64,000 nucleotides of DNA from Apostichopus japonicus (lineage: Eukaryota > Echinodermata > Holothuroidea > Aspidochirotida > Stichopodidae): NCBI RefSeq assembly GCF_037975245.1, contig NC_092568.1, positions 22,284,501-22,348,500 on the forward strand, read 5' to 3'. A program made the translations under genes and the position numbers. A model generated the notes under the pieces. That model worked only from the letters and a program-made list of their open reading frames with translations, did not search any database and was not told the origin of the DNA. Shown here in pieces: positions 1 to 14,497 of this stretch. Within the stretch, counting starts at the first letter, position 1. Each line of letters starts with the position of its first letter.

Positions 1-1477
1 ATGTGGTGGATAGAAGAGAGAAAGAATTAGAGCCTCGTCCTCGTGAACATCTTTTGTATTCATTATTCTGGCCCGTTTTGGGAGTTTTTTTACACAGTTT
101 TTTGGCAAACTGTGTGCAAGCCATTCTAATTTGGTACTTATTCGATAAGTGTTTAGTTTGAACTGTACGTTTTAAGCAGGTCTGTTTTGTGGTTTTTTTC
201 TTCTCCCAAATAGAAACACGTTGACAGGTGGTGCCTTTTTCCTTTCAATCCCATTTTGATATCATCAAGTTTTGAAACAGAGAAGAAGTAAGATGGTCAA
301 AAGAAATAAAGATTGATTTTGCTGACACATTTTAGAAGTCATAACATTTTTTGGCTTAGATCTATTCTTTGTCAGCATAGTGTGTTGGTTGGGGGGGGGG
401 GGGGAGATCGAATATAGGGGTCATAGTAGACTCCCTAAGATGAACAAACTTCTTTTTGTTCATTTCATTCGTCACAGCATCTCATCCAAAGTTATTGTAA
501 CAAGTAGTAATAGTGTGCAGGTTTATACCTAAATGTGTGTAGAAAGTGCCTTCCTTAACTCTTTACTTTTTTGTTTTTCTTCTTCTTCTTCAAACTATGT
601 GACTTGAGTTTGGATTCTGTTTTTGGTCAGTTAGCCACTTTTCTGTTCCATTCCTACTGCTGCTGTGTGGAAGAGAGATTAGCTTCAGTTTTAAACTCTG
701 TTATTTCAAAGAGCTTAACAAAAGAAAAAAAAAGGAATTCACCACAAGTTGTTTAAAACTGCTGAAAACCAAGTGGTAAAGTCCCCACCTGATATGGTGA
801 TATTATTTTATTCCTGGAGTCATAAATTATAGGCTATGGGAAGTACAGAGAAATACGACATCTATTGCTATATGGTATTAAACCTTTATGAGGTTGTTAT
901 GAAAGCTCTCCAGCTTTGTGAAGACTTGCAAGTCTCCCTGAAGTAACAGGTGATGAGTAATACCTGACCCATGGATGACCTTTTTTTTTTATGATTATTA
1001 TTTAGGTCACAATGAAGCTGTTGGAAGGCCCAGAGGCTGAACATATATATTGATAGATGATGGTTGTAATATAGTATAGTCTGCTACAGTGATAGTGACT
1101 ATATACAGATAGGAAAAAACAAACTACAGCTTCATCAGAATAGATTGTCAAGGGTCTCTTTGTTTAGGTAATACTGGGTGTGGGAGATTCCTGTTAACAC
1201 AGGCTTTGTCAAGTTCTATGGAGATGGATTGTCAATATTTTCTGTCCTTGGGTTCAGACCTTTTGTGAGTGGGCATGTCTGAACATGATGGCAATACTGC
1301 TCTCTCCCATTTTATTCACACTTTGAACAAGTCTGGACTTGCTCAAGCATGCAAAACTTGTATACCCTGTGTTTTTGTAAGTATAGGAATTGCTCGCTGC
1401 AGCTTAGCTTTTTATCCCAGCATGCAACAGTGTGTATATGTGTGTATATATGTATGTGTGTATACATATGTATGTAC

Positions 1478-1511
<34 letters not shown>

Positions 1512-4158
1512 CAACCATCTCACTGACTTTAATAATATAGATAATTTGCTTTGGTAATACAACACAGCTACCTCATTGAGACTTTCACAGCAAGTGTGGC
1601 TTGTAGAATAGCTGAATTTTGTTCTTTCTTTCTTCAATCTAAACAGTGCTGCCATGATACAGAGAGAGAGAGAGTGAGGGATGAATTTTAATCACAAGAA
1701 ATGATGGGTATTGGCTCCAAATATGCTAGGAAAATGGCCAAGCATGGTCTGGTTAAGTGAATTAACATTAAGAAGCTTGTCAGCTGATTTCCACATGTTT
1801 CTCTGCTAAAAAAAAAAAACTTCTTATTTGGGGCCATTACAGTTCATTTTGTGTGTGTGTGTGTGTATGTGTTGCTCAGGGGTTACTTACAATCAGGGAA
1901 TGAAATAAAATGCTTAACCAATAGAATAACCCTTAAAGGTTGGCGTAATTGTGACTTTGTATGGCATGGCATATATCATTTTTTTTTTTTTTTATATATT
2001 TCTTTTCTATTTTGAGGAGAGAGGGTGAGGGGAGGTGTGGACAACGACTATTTGCCTTTTTGGCCTTCCATGGTGTAGATCCTATGTTTCCAACAGCTAA
2101 AAATTGTGGATACTGTTGTACCAAACTGGCATAGAAAAGAGCCTTGGGAACCAAGACCGCAAAAGGAAGTTCCATATCCATAGAACAGTAAATAAGAAAT
2201 GAATAAAGATAGTAAAATTAAATTAGACAAATTTGGCTGTGTGGTTGGTTTTATTTCAAATTACAGGTAAACCATTTGATATTCACTTTCTTAGAGAATT
2301 TTTTTTTTGATATTTGTTGATCTGAATGGCAAGAATTGTCTTTGTTGAAAAAAAAAGTAACAAATAAAAAAACGAGTAGTTAACAGGCTTGCAATGTTTA
2401 TCAGTATTACTTGTGTTTCCTTAATAAATCATTCCTGCGGAAGTCACAAAGTTATGAATAAAGTTTTGAGCTGGCTTAAAATTATTGATAGCTTTGTTTA
2501 AAGTGATAAAGACAGGATTTAAAAATTTAAAAACAAAAAATTGTTCAGTTCACATTATTAACTGATTTTCTTTTTTCATTTTTTCTCATATTTTTTTCGA
2601 AATAGTAGGCTTATTAGATATTAGTTGCATGCTACTCTATCATAAATGATGAATGACAAATGTAACAATAGTATGCATTATTGTAAAAAAAATAGTGTAT
2701 TCAATTAAAAAATTAAATTTTTTGGAGGTTGCCAATGTAATGTTTATCAGCTTGGTGGACATTTTCTTATTTCGAAAGCTTACTTAAAGCTTACAAATAA
2801 ATCTAAGAAAAGCATAAATAAATGTTTGAGAGAAACTTGAGAAAGTGACGAGAAATTGCTTTATAGTTTGCTTGAGTGCAACATGTGAAGCATTTGTTTT
2901 TTTTTTCAACTTTTTTTTTTAAAGTAAAAATATTGTTAATGTTCTAAAGTTTTCTTTTAAAGGCAAGACATAAATGGTTGCTTGATAAATTTATATATCT
3001 TAGACACAGCACAGTAACCACAAATGCACTTTAAAAGTTTAACAAAAAATTGAGCAAAATTTAATATTAAAGTGTGTTAAGTTTTAGTCTTAGCAATTCT
3101 TCCACAAAGACAATTTGGAGAAGTTACGAGAGAATTAAAGAGGACAAGAATATGGCGGAGCTTTAGAGATGTTTTTTTTTGTTTATAAAAACTCGTCATA
3201 AAATGAGATAAGCAAAAGACTGTGCAAACAGCATTATGTATGATGATGACTACTTTTGTTGAGATTCAAGCAGAGGAGGATGAGCAAGTGTACTGAGAAT
3301 TCCAGATTTGATATTGGAATGTTTTTTATGAAGATGAAAAAAAGGTGAAATAGAAGAGATTGAGAAAGATAACAGTAAAAAAAAGAATGAAAACACTGCA
3401 TTTTGTCCTCTTTTTGTGTTCAATTGTTTTCCATACTTTTTGAGGCTATTATTAGACCAGAAACAGTTTTTGACTTCCTGACAGGTTACAACAATTTCTT
3501 ACTAAAAAATTTACCATTAATGAAGAATTGATTCCAATTGCTTCAGGCAAGAATATTTCTCCATGATGGGAGGATGATTTTCCGTAACCATAATGCGTGT
3601 TAGGCCAGAAGACTAAAATGAAAGTTCTATGAGGGTCACAGCTGGATCTGGTATCACCGCCTACTCACCGATGATACACGATACTATCAATTTAGCAAGT
3701 CTGAGATGGACACTGTTATTTTTACGTCCAGCTGTTCAATAGTGATATGAATCAGATGTCCAAGACCGACCAACATTCAGAATGACCAAAATAATTTCCA
3801 AGCTTGCTTATTTGACCAAAACAACAATCCTCTTGAGCAGGGTCACCACACGTTAACTCATCCCGAAGCATGTAATATACTTGTCACGGCAGTTCTTGCG
3901 GAAGAATTTCATATGAGTTTGGAGGAGAAGCGAGGAGAAAGAAGAAAGTTTGTATTAAGCAGCATCTAACACACTAAATTACATCCAATTATTCACATCC
4001 TAGCTGGCATACAGTACTAGAAGGATATACACTGTTGGGTATAGAAATGCATTTTCCTTGGGATATAGTTAAAGTATATGCCTGACTGATAATTCACTGA
4101 ATATCTTGAGTGGACACATCTCTAAGGGTACACTGACCTATGTGGGAATACCATATCA
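1..4158. other. Non-genic stretch
   Basis: AT-rich DNA with a G run (391-403), the TA/TG microsatellite and a GT run near 1850-1866. No exon with a recognisable motif was seen on either strand. Confidence 0.5.
1436..1512. repeat. TA/TG microsatellite
   Basis: Alternating TATG, TGTA and TATA units. It produces spurious open frames on both strands. Confidence 0.9.
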
Positions 4159-4246
4159 TCAAAGCATCTATAATTAAAGTATTTTTACCTCGTCAAAGCA
4201 TCTATAATTAAAGTATTTTTACCTCGTCAAAGCATCTATAATTAAC
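4159..4246. repeat. 34-bp tandem repeat, about 2.6 copies
   Basis: Units beginning TCAAAGCATCTATAATTAA start at 4159, 4193 and 4227, and the full copies are identical. Confidence 0.9.
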
Positions 4247-7200
4247 AACTGTAGTGGGCATCTCGCCGACCTATAGCATAACATTCAGGCACCAAAAACT
4301 ACTCTCGTAAGAGATCCATGCAGTTAAGAGCACTATTTCTAATTCAATATATATCAGATTGAAGGCTTTAAGCAGGTCTTAAACTGCCATCACAGAACTT
4401 TTTATGTTTTACTTTACGACTATCAAGTGAATATCTCATTGGACATCAAATCATCCCTCACTGAGCAAATTGCATGTTTGATTGTTATGAAATTTTCGAG
4501 TCCTCAGATGTGGCTTTTGATTTAGCGTTCTTGGACTCCCCCAACAACAGACCGGCTAGCTGGGAACCCAGTCAAGAATTCGGACTATTCATGACTTGTG
4601 CTCTGTTACATCAGTGACAACTGACCAAGCCTCACAGATAGCTTCTAATAGATGATGATGGTGATGATGGACTTGGAAGTAAAGTTGGCACAACCTCCTT
4701 CCATCTAATAAGTTTTCAAATCTAAACGAGCTATGCGATAGATTCAATTTCTTGTCACTGTTGACAACAATCATGTTCTAAAGTCTTCATGCACCTCTCT
4801 CCCTGCCTATTACCAACCCTCCTACTCGCGAGTATTTGAAAATCTTCTTGTCAATATATTGAAGGTTATTACATGTTAGGATCATAAGCAAACACTTTCC
4901 TGCCATGTATTGAACTCAAATTTATTAAATAGATGAATATTGACCCCATGGATTAATCAGGTTAAGCATCATTTGGATCTACTTTTCATACTGTGAGATT
5001 TAAATATACTCAGCGGTGGATGTATGATGGCAAAAGTGGAATGTTGGAAGTTGAAAAAAATTGGGGGGAGGGGGGGTTTCCTTCCCCCACATCCTAGTAT
5101 GAACATTTCAGAAGCTTTTATCTTCCATTACCTTTCTAACAAGATTGACATGATTACGTTATTAACAAGATTAACCAACTATGGAAACACAAAGAAGACA
5201 GTTAAATTCCTACGTTTTAATACATACATCCAGCGCAAATAACAATTTTATTTGTTTGGGTGTGGAGAATTTGATAAATTAACTCTTTCAGATCTTTGCA
5301 CATTCTAGCTACCTTGAGTTTTCTTATGTTGGAAACAAGAGTTGGATCTAGTTGATAATTAACAAAAAGTGCATCAGTAGGAACTTGCGCCTTATACTGA
5401 GCAGCTCTCTGTTAATTATTTACGATATCTCCATTTAATAGAGTCTTTGTAAAACCCAAAGTACACTGGTAATTATTTCATAGACATCACTCATACTACT
5501 AGAGAGTCCATATTATTTCCTGACCTTTTCTAACAACTTTATCGCTATAAAAGATCTACCATACATTTAATTTCTTACCCATAAATATATACTTCCACTC
5601 AAAGAAGGAAAAAATAAAAATAAATGACTGAATACATAAGCAAATGAGAAAATAGATTTTGAAAGGGACATCCAACACATGTTTCATCAAGGGCAATGTT
5701 AACGGTACTCTGATCAGGCACAAAAGAACTAGGGTGTCATTATGTAGTGATATATCACCCCAGTGGTTAGTACATTAAACCTCCAGCCTTCCTAGATTTA
5801 AAGGGTAAATGTAATCAGAAGGCTGCACGCAATGCCTGGGTGCTAGATGAAAATGAGGGCGCTCATCCAGTTTCATCTAAAACATCAAAATCCTAACAAA
5901 GGAATTCTGTCACCAGGTGTGTGTGCCTGTGTTTGTGTGTAGTAGATTGGATGGTTTCAACTTTGGTGATGTAAAGGATTGGAATTTGGTTATTTTATGG
6001 TGACAATAACATTATATCCTCATCCTCCTGTGAGAAATGCCATAAAAATGAGATTATGATTGTTTTGCTGGGTTTGCAATTTGAAATGGCTGTCAACAAG
6101 GAACTAAACTTAGCATAAACAATGCGTTTAATATCATACATCAGTGAATGATTGTACAAAGGTATGATAGACTATAGTAGAGCTAAAGTAAAAAGCATCT
6201 GCTGGATTGCTTCAGATGTATTCATTAGAATGGTGGGGGGGGGGTGGTGGATGGGGAGGGGAGAGGTAGGGTGAAGAGAGGAAGAGCTATTCTCAAGGAC
6301 AAAGTTTGAAGGAGGGGTGAGAGAGGACTCTTTGTGTCAATGTCTGAAAACATTGTAAATATTATTATAACTCCAAAAGCTAGCTAATGCGGCCAGAACG
6401 TATCTTCCAGTTTGCGGCAATGCTCTATTTGTACCCAATGATCCCCTAGACCTATGGACAATACACTGCAAAGGAAGGGATGTAATGAGATTGGGCTAGA
6501 GGCTGGCGTAGACTACAATTCCAGCAATTTGAGCGAACTTCTAGGAGATTTCAAAGAGTGGAATTAATTACGCATGTGGTTTTCTTCCATTGTCTTCATA
6601 TAAACATTGCCACAGGATTCACTTGATCTCCCTTTTTCATTTGCTTATGTTTTATTTATCACCAAGTTCATCAACTAAAAGCCATACACAAAAGGGTACC
6701 ATCTGGGAAAACTTGACACAACCTACTTTGTCAAGAGAATGTGATACGTTCCTGCTCTGCTCGACTCATGAGGTGGTCTCTATATTATTCGTATATGACT
6801 AGCTCTACTTCATGGATTAACATTATAACCTGTTGAGTCATCTATTATAACCTGTGGTTAAATTACAGAAAGAGAAGCAACTACTGACACTCTGGAACAT
6901 GCAAGGTGCACAATTATAAGCGGGTTCATCCCTCCCCCCCCCCCCACCCCACCAAACATAATATGACTTATTTTGACAAACTAAGCTTTTGAGCATACTG
7001 GAGTAGTATAATTAAAGCAGGTGATTTGCATTTCATTTTAAACTGTTGCTTCTGACTGAGTACCCATATTACTATTTACTGCACCATGTGCCTAGTACTT
7101 ATTACTCTACCATGTGCCGATTTACTGTACTATAATCCTAGTTACCATTCCATGTTCTTATTTACCGTGTCCATGTTCCTAAATTACCACAATTCTATTT

Positions 7201-8076
7201 ACCATCCCTATATTTCCTTTTTTTTACAAAAACTATGATCCTATGTTGATGTACCCTACCACACCTGGCCCTGTGCACATCTTGTGCCCTCCTCCTACCC
7301 TACCTCCCTATTTTAGTTACAATCTGCATCTGTGGAAGTAACAAGTCCATGGAATTAGTTAATTGAGAACAAAATACATAAAAGTCCAGCAATCAGATGC
7401 AAAACCAGAAATTCTATGAAATTGTCACTTTCAAGGTAATACTGGTTAAAACAGCATTAGTTGTATGTAATGTAAGTAACCAGGGAGCTATTATTATTTT
7501 ATGTAGCTAACATACTGTAACCTAACCTGTCTAACTGGACATCAAAACCAACTTGTAAAACTCATCAACTGAGTGATACTGCCCCTTCCCCCACCACACC
7601 CCCACCCTCCTATCCCCTCAATACATACAGCTATGTAGTTAATTTAGCATAGTCTACCAAAGACAGCTTCATCACAGAGATACAGGATAAAGCCATGATA
7701 TCTGTTTATTGATAGTTTTATTATTAAATGGCTGTCCATCTAGTACTGTAGCAATCTTCTGACCTACATTTGCACTTTTTGTAGCATGCTCACACTGCAG
7801 GAATTTGAAAGGAATTTGGATAGCAGGGTTATAAGTCAGCATGAAGCCAAGTTGAATTTCAACAACCGATTCACTGATAATCTCCGGAGCGCGTCAGTAG
7901 TTAGGACCTACTTTATTTCTGAACAATGAAGCAGTAAAAATTTAACAGAACAACTGGCATGGAGCAAAGTGTACACACCCAACAGATGTTCAGTACCCAC
8001 TGGGTTAAATGTGTTCACAAACTGGGTCAAATTTCAGTCTATTTTAAGTCAAAGTATCATTTATTTTTTGAAGCAG
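4247..8076. other. Non-genic stretch
   Basis: No coding signal recognised. Includes G-rich and C-rich tracts (6232-6270, 6930-6950) and a series of ATTTACC-type degenerate repeats near 7060-7260. Confidence 0.45.
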
Positions 8077-8196
8077 TACAAAAATACCAACGGTCAACAG
8101 AGGAAGGAGGGAACTGGGCCTGGATGGATGGTAGCCACAACCCCCCATTTAAAGACTTTCAACGTAGTATTAGAGGATAATGCATATGTATATGAG
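8077..8196 (+). CDS. Exon-like segment, unrecognised (plus strand)
   Basis: Acceptor TTATTTTTTGAAGCAG and a strong donor GAG/GTAAGT enclose exactly 40 codons in phase 0, reading GTGPGWMVATTPHLKTFNVV then LEDNAYVYE. It is the only exon-like unit on the plus strand in this region. No partner exon was found with confidence. Confidence 0.3.
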
Positions 8197-9104
8197 GTAA
8201 GTAACTGTGTGTTATAAATTGGCAGAAAGCTCATGAAAACGTGGAGTTGGGGGAAGGGGGTGGGGGGGGGGTGCAGCGAAGGGGAAAGTGTGGAAATAAA
8301 GCCAAGCTGCTGATTCCAATATTTCATTGATAAATTTACAGTGATTAAAGGTATGCTGTATTGGCCCCAAATATGCTAGATATTCAAATATGGTCACCTT
8401 TGGTCAAAAATTCTTAAACTGTATTACAACCTTCGAGGAAATGTTCCTCACTGGGACATTCAGTCATCTTGTGTGTTCCTTAACAATGTTTGAGAACAAT
8501 TAGGAGAGTAAAGACATCCAGGAAAGTAGTTTATGAGAACTTCTAGCAATTATAGCATGCTATTATTTGGTGCCTATACGGACTACCTTCAAGCAATTAC
8601 AAAACACAGCATGAAACATAGTCGGAAGTATATATGCAGCGCTGACCATATTATACCAGAACAAGGTTTGTACATATATATCAATCATGCACTGCATGAT
8701 CTTTGGCAAAAGTGAAAATAATTTAGTCACATATAATAAGGCAATATTCAGAACATGGCATGTGTCTTAAAACATTTCATACAAAACATGCAAATAACAA
8801 ATATCTCTTATGGAAAATGTCTGACCTTTTCCTCAGGCTGGTTTCTTGAAATAAAATGTGATAAAGTAAAGTAAAGTAATTTCATTGTTATTGGATTAAT
8901 AGTATCCCATAGTACCCAAGAATTTAACCAAAGGTCAAGGCGCGTGACAACGGACTTAACATTACCCCTACACGTGGGACTTATATACAAAAACCAGTGC
9001 ACGGTACGTAAGTGTGCAACATGCGATAAATGTTGCACGACATACCCCTCCCCCCCCCCCGTACAAACATTTTGGTTGTACCCCTGCCTGTAAGTTGACT
9101 TCAC

Positions 9105-9320
9105 ATGACATTTGTCCAAAACCGATTGCAACCCTATAGGGTTTATTGTACTCACCAAGGGAGATCTACATACCAAGTGTGAACTTCAATCAAGATGTAC
9201 TTTTTGGGTTATCCTGTTTACAAGCAGGGTCACATCACATACAGAAACATGTATGCACACGCCATCACTATCCGGTTCATTCCTTTTGCTTTCGGCAGCG
9301 GCGAGGAATCAAAATTAATC
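9105..9320. repeat. Dispersed copy of the TACCAAGT...GTTTACAAGC repeat
   Basis: Has TACCAAGTGTGAACTTCAAT and TGTTTACAAGCAGGGTCACA, related to the pair at 19859-20400. Overlapping open frames on both strands here (for example 8808-9176 minus) follow the repeat and show no conserved motif. Confidence 0.6.
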
Positions 9321-10265
9321 TGGTCTGACAAGTAGTAATGTATTATTAAATGCCATGAACTCTGACCTCTTTTTGTGGAGTGGACAGAGGGGTGTGAGCT
9401 TTAAAATAAGAAAATATAGTATACATATAGCATAAATTTTGCATACTATATAATGCAGCCTACAGAATTTAATGACTATGAAAAATTAACAAGTTTAACA
9501 AACCTTTATCTCTTTGTGTTGCTCTGAACGGGTTAGAATGGTAAGTCACTTTCCTGACGAAATAGCAATTTGTTTAATGGCATCCAAAGGAAAGACATCA
9601 AACTTCACACCATGGTCTAAGTTTGAGGTTATTTGTGCAAAAAACAGCTTTCAGCGACCTATTTCTCACTCTTTCTTCAGATTTGTATCCTTTTCTTTTT
9701 CCTTAATAAAACAATATAGTGCAGGTCTACCGACCTTTCACTGAACTGCTGCTAACTATGAGCTAGTTCTAAATTCCAACGTACCTCTTCAAAGACACCC
9801 CCCCCCCAAAAAAACCAGCGAACCTTTTCAAAGACACCCCCCGTCATGACCTAATTCGGTTCTTGTCTTCAACACCTTTATACATAAGGAAACGGTGATT
9901 ATTTATCTCGAAAACCGAGAAAGATCATAAAATGCATATTACAAGTATTTAACTAGATCTTAACAAGAACATGAATATGAAGCCATGTAATGATATCTCC
10001 TGTCATGTAATACAATAACCACGAAATATAGTTTCTGCTATATTTGAGTAGAGGTTCACAGGTTCTAGTATTACCAGAATAGATCATTAAACACAATTTA
10101 AATCCTACAGCAATTTCGATCCAACTGCAATATTTCCCATCCATAAATTGGAATCATACTTGACCAGATCGAGCAAAGATTATTTCCACAAATGTGGTAA
10201 GTTGTAACATTGTGTGGCAGGGTGATCTGCATTGTGCATGCATGAGATGGTCAGTGGTGGGTGGG

Positions 10266-10313
10266 ACGGGGGGGGGGGGGGGGGGTGGCGGGGGGCGCGG
10301 GTGCAGGGAGGTG
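10266..10313 (+). repeat. Long G run
   Basis: More than ten consecutive G bases followed by further G-rich sequence. Similar G or C runs of eight or more lie at about 391-403, 6234-6243, 16504-16535, 24940-24952, 26759-26774, 36630-36643 and 44155-44165. Confidence 0.85.
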
Positions 10314-10491
10314 GGGTCCTGTTGAAAGGACCTAAACTGAAGGTGAAATAATATAAAGTATAATATTTCATATTATTAAAATTATAGTCACTTATATATG
10401 GGATATAATTGGTAAAATAATTATTGTCCACCCTGCAACTCATAAAAAGCTATGATACTCTACATAACGTTTAAAGCAGCATTTGCACAAA

Positions 10492-10610
10492 TCATGACCC
10501 ACACACCATGTATAGGGATGCAATACGTCCCGATTGATCGGGATTGTCCTCTCATGACCCACACACTATGTATAGGATGCAATTACGTCCCCATTTATCG
10601 GGATTGACCG
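10492..10610. repeat. 60-bp duplication
   Basis: Two adjacent copies with CATGACCCACACAC, a TATAGGATGCAAT-type middle and ATCGGGATTG near the end, with a few differences. Confidence 0.85.
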
Positions 10611-11271
10611 CAAAGTAAGTTTTCCCAATTTCTAAAGGCCTCTTTGACGTTCAAAAAGATCTCTGTTTCTATGATGCATAAACCAAGATACACATGTAAT
10701 ATGCATCACCATACATGACCACATCAGAAGCATGATATGATCTCTTTGATACAAAAACATGCTTGATGGTCGACTGGGCTTTATAGTTGCAGCTACAGTA
10801 CTGAGACTATAACGTAGAAAAACATAGCTATTTCGCGACATCAGAACGTTAGTATCATTTAAGGTATTTATGTGATTTAGACTGTACCGCTTAGCTATTA
10901 AAGTTGGTACTAATGATGTGTACCACTTTTCAACTGATATGGTAACACACAGACACTGAGTTAGGATTCATGGTTTCTCTCTCACAGGCATAAATGCCCA
11001 CATACCAACAACATACCACCAATACACTGGAGCAATGATCTTGAATCGTGCAGTGAATCTGACCCACTAAAATAACTAGGGTGCTACAAGTTATTATTAA
11101 CTTTGCCACATTTTGAAGTGTTTACGTTTATATATGTCAGTTACTATGTCATAGAATGTGAACGACTTTCACTATTGGCAAACTAACAACCTTTTGCTTT
11201 AACCACTTCACTCGCGCAAACTTAGTCAGTTGTGATAATTTGCAGAATATAGAGACAAATTGTTATTTATA

Positions 11272-11448
11272 GCAGAATCTCTCTCATAGACATTAAGACA
11301 GAATCTCTCTCATAGACATTAAGACAGAATCTCTCTCATAGACATTAAGACAGAATCTCTCTCATAGACATTAAGACAGAATCTCTCTCATAGACATTAA
11401 GACAGAATCTCTCTCATAGACATTAAGACAGAATCTCTCTCATAGACA
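11272..11448. repeat. 26-bp tandem repeat, seven copies
   Basis: The unit CAGAATCTCTCTCATAGACA plus TTAAGA is repeated seven times almost without change, which suggests a recent expansion. Confidence 0.93.
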
Positions 11449-12212
11449 TGAAGAGTCATGGGAGCAGAAGCAGTGTGATTATTTAATATATAAACGAGCC
11501 CTTAAATAAACTTTTATTACAAATTCCTGAATACCACAAAATGGCCTTCTACTCAAACTTTATGAACAGCATCGTCCAATATACATGAATATCTCTACAA
11601 GATCTAGCCTTATTTTGGTAGGGGAGGGGGGAGGATTTCAAGCAAGGACCCCCCCATAACCAAAGTATCACTATGCCAAGAAACTAACAAAACTCTTAAA
11701 AGATCTAAGTTATCAAATGGATGCCAGTTTTTCAGTGTTTACCATCTTCCATGAAGATGAGGAATATTTTCTAGCTGCCTCTCAGGTGGTTCTCTTTTGT
11801 CTATGACATACCTTTCAGGGAAGTTCTATATTCGTTAATAACATGGACTGTCCACATGGTGGTTAAAGCTCCATGAATTTGCCGTCTGTGCGGTAGCACT
11901 TCAGTCGTACATTGTCTACCCCCTCCCACCCCCCTCCCAACCCCCCTCCCCTCAACACAATTACCGTCAACCATAATGTACATTTGTCACATATGAATAT
12001 ACACCAAGAAATGTCTGAATGGAGCATACTTATCCACCCATACCCTAAAATCTGTTTTGGTTATTTGTACACTAGTGTTCAATAATGACATCCCAAAATA
12101 GCTGATTGTCTGTATGAAAGGCAAATATGATTCTAACAAACTTGATGAAGCCACTATATGGTTGACTTGCTCACAATGGGTATCAGGCCCTTGATTTAGT
12201 CTCCTTTGTAAC

Positions 12213-12249
12213 ACCAGGGAGCTGCTACTCTTAGTAGCAGCTCCCTGGT
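12213..12249. repeat. Perfect 17-bp hairpin flanked by GTAACAC repeats
   Basis: ACCAGGGAGCTGCTACT, a three-base loop CTT, then the exact inverse. The direct repeat GTAACAC overlaps each outer edge. It is similar in plan to the hairpin at 33796-33827. Confidence 0.85.
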
Positions 12250-12564
12250 AACACTATGTTAGTTAGCACCAACCTTAGTAAAAATAAAAATGTTTGGTAT
12301 TGTTCCAGCGCCTGAAGGGCAATGCCATAAAGTCTTGCACTTTGCAAAAACGAGAACCCCAGTTTTTGTCAAGGTCAATCAGTTTGGTGATATCTTACTT
12401 ACGACAGAGCTCTGAAAGTATTAAGATTAAGAACTTGATTCTATACTGTCCAGCAATCAACAATTTTTTCTGCAGCAACATATTTCTTTTCCCACCAATG
12501 AAATGGATTAATGCTAGTCATCAAGTGGGACCCCCCACTGAAAATGACTTGGAATCACCGTTGG

Positions 12565-12640
12565 CAACTCACAACCCCTCCCTCCTCCCATCCTAAGAAA
12601 AAGGCGACTCACAACCTCTCCCTCCTCCCATCCTAAAAAG
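12565..12640. repeat. 40-bp duplication, pyrimidine-rich
   Basis: Two copies of ACTCACAACCYCTCCCTCCT and the following CCCATCCTAA, 40 bases apart. Confidence 0.85.
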
Positions 12641-14423
12641 AAAAAATGCACGCGGAGGCACTCCCTGCATTATTAGACCTGTCTATGAATGTGAAAGGTG
12701 GCTGAAACTTTCAGCAGGATCTGAGAAACTGATATAATGAATTATGAAAATATCTTTGGTAAATGGATCTCCCAGTCCTCCCCTAGCCCCCCCCCCCCAC
12801 AAGAGAATTGGTATTAACCTTGCTTAAACCAGTCAAAGGAGGAAAAATTGACAGTCACAAACGACATGCGGCTAGGACCAAAATACAGAAAATGGATTTG
12901 ATGGTGAGGAACCCATTAGTATACTAAACTTCAGTGCCTGTCATACATGATTCAAACAGTGCATACCTCGCATATCAAAATAATTTAACACAATAGCATA
13001 GCAAGATCACCTGCCTGCTGCACAACATTAACAGGTAAACATAATCAACCCTCAAAGTCAAACTTGATACATTCTGACAACTCCTCAGGGGAGATACTTT
13101 TTGAAGACTTCAAACAGATGACGATTGCCTACTTAGAAACTAAGATTATTTTCCTCTATGTCAAGAACTTCAGAGAGAATATTATATCACCTGATTTTAT
13201 TTGGATCGACCAGCTAGCTCCATTAGTTATTCATTGATCATTAATACTACAGCTGAATCACAAGATATCCAACTGATATCGTGAATCGATAAGCATCATT
13301 CAACTTTCCCTGCTTTATCCCTGCTGTTATGTACGACGATTTCACGTTGAAACGACAAAAGAGGAATCATGTTTATAATCTCTGAAAACAGCAGAAGTCA
13401 ATTGACCATTTTGGTTTCTCATTTTGCGTGAACGTTCAGATCTGACTTCACATCACCATGAACCACTTGAAAAACACTTTAATGTGATAATTCATGAACT
13501 GAAGATTTCTACTTAAACTACATAAACTGTTTCATGTGGTCATATCACCTACATTCCACCCATCCATCCATCCTCGGCAACCACACACAATAGCAACACA
13601 AAGAGGTGTAGCAAGTTTAACCTGCCATCTGTGTGCACTTTAATTAATTCATAACATTTTAGCAAAGAAAAAGTAAAACGACAAAAATAAACAAAACAGG
13701 AAGAAAATAAACTTGGTTCAACAAATTATCTTTTATTTATGAGCTAAAGGGATTAATATTGTGCATAGACTATAACCATGTGAAAAATACCAAACACATG
13801 TAAACATTTATGTGAACATTAAAAACCTGGTACCTCCCTCTTGTACGACATGTGTCTAACACATATCTACCAAGAGGGATCAGATTTTTTTAGGTCACCT
13901 TCTCTTTCAAACCTTTACTTCACCCATCCCATCCACATCCTCCATAAATCTCATTAACCCTGTCTCTAAATCTGAGTTGCATCACTTGAAACTTGTCACA
14001 GAAATATTTGGGGTATTTCACTTCAAGGTCATCAGTATCTCCTGTTTGAGCTGGGAGTTGGAACTCTCTTCCAGGTTTGAGAGTCAAGCAATCGGTTTTT
14101 CTTCAAACTTCAAACTTAAAAGCAATACTTTTTCCTCCCTGAAATATCTTATTGTCTTCTCTCAAACCCTCAATGTCTGGGGAAATCAATTTTGGAACGT
14201 TACAACAGCCAGGAATTTATGCTGCTGAAAAGTTATAAAGAGCAAACGTTTAGTAGATTGAAAATTGCCCTCAAATACCGATGAAAGTTTCATGCGCTCC
14301 TCTTAGCAGTCAAACTCAAGAGATAAATTATGACAAGGGAACACACTATGGCCACACAGGTCCCACCTACTCTGCATCCAGTAAAAGTCAACTTTTCATT
14401 AGTACTATCTTCTCTCTTTCGAC

Positions 14424-14429
14424 TTTATT
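14424..14429 (-). promoter_or_regulatory. Possible poly(A) signal AATAAA
   Basis: AATAAA on the minus strand about 70 nt after the stop of the PH gene. The hexamer is common in AT-rich DNA, so position is the only support. Confidence 0.25.
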
Positions 14430-14497
14430 ACTTCATGTATCCAAATCGCACAGAATGAAAAACAAGGAAATCAACCTCCCGAATATTATTATTTTTA

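Larger units (their letters stand above)
11449..14423. other. 3' flank of the PH gene
   Basis: Beyond the probable end of the minus-strand gene. Contains the hairpin at 12213 and the duplication at 12565; no exon recognised. Confidence 0.45.

Noticed and set aside
8808-9176. 122-codon minus-strand frame
   Set aside because: Overlaps a dispersed repeat; no conserved motif and opposing open frames on the plus strand.
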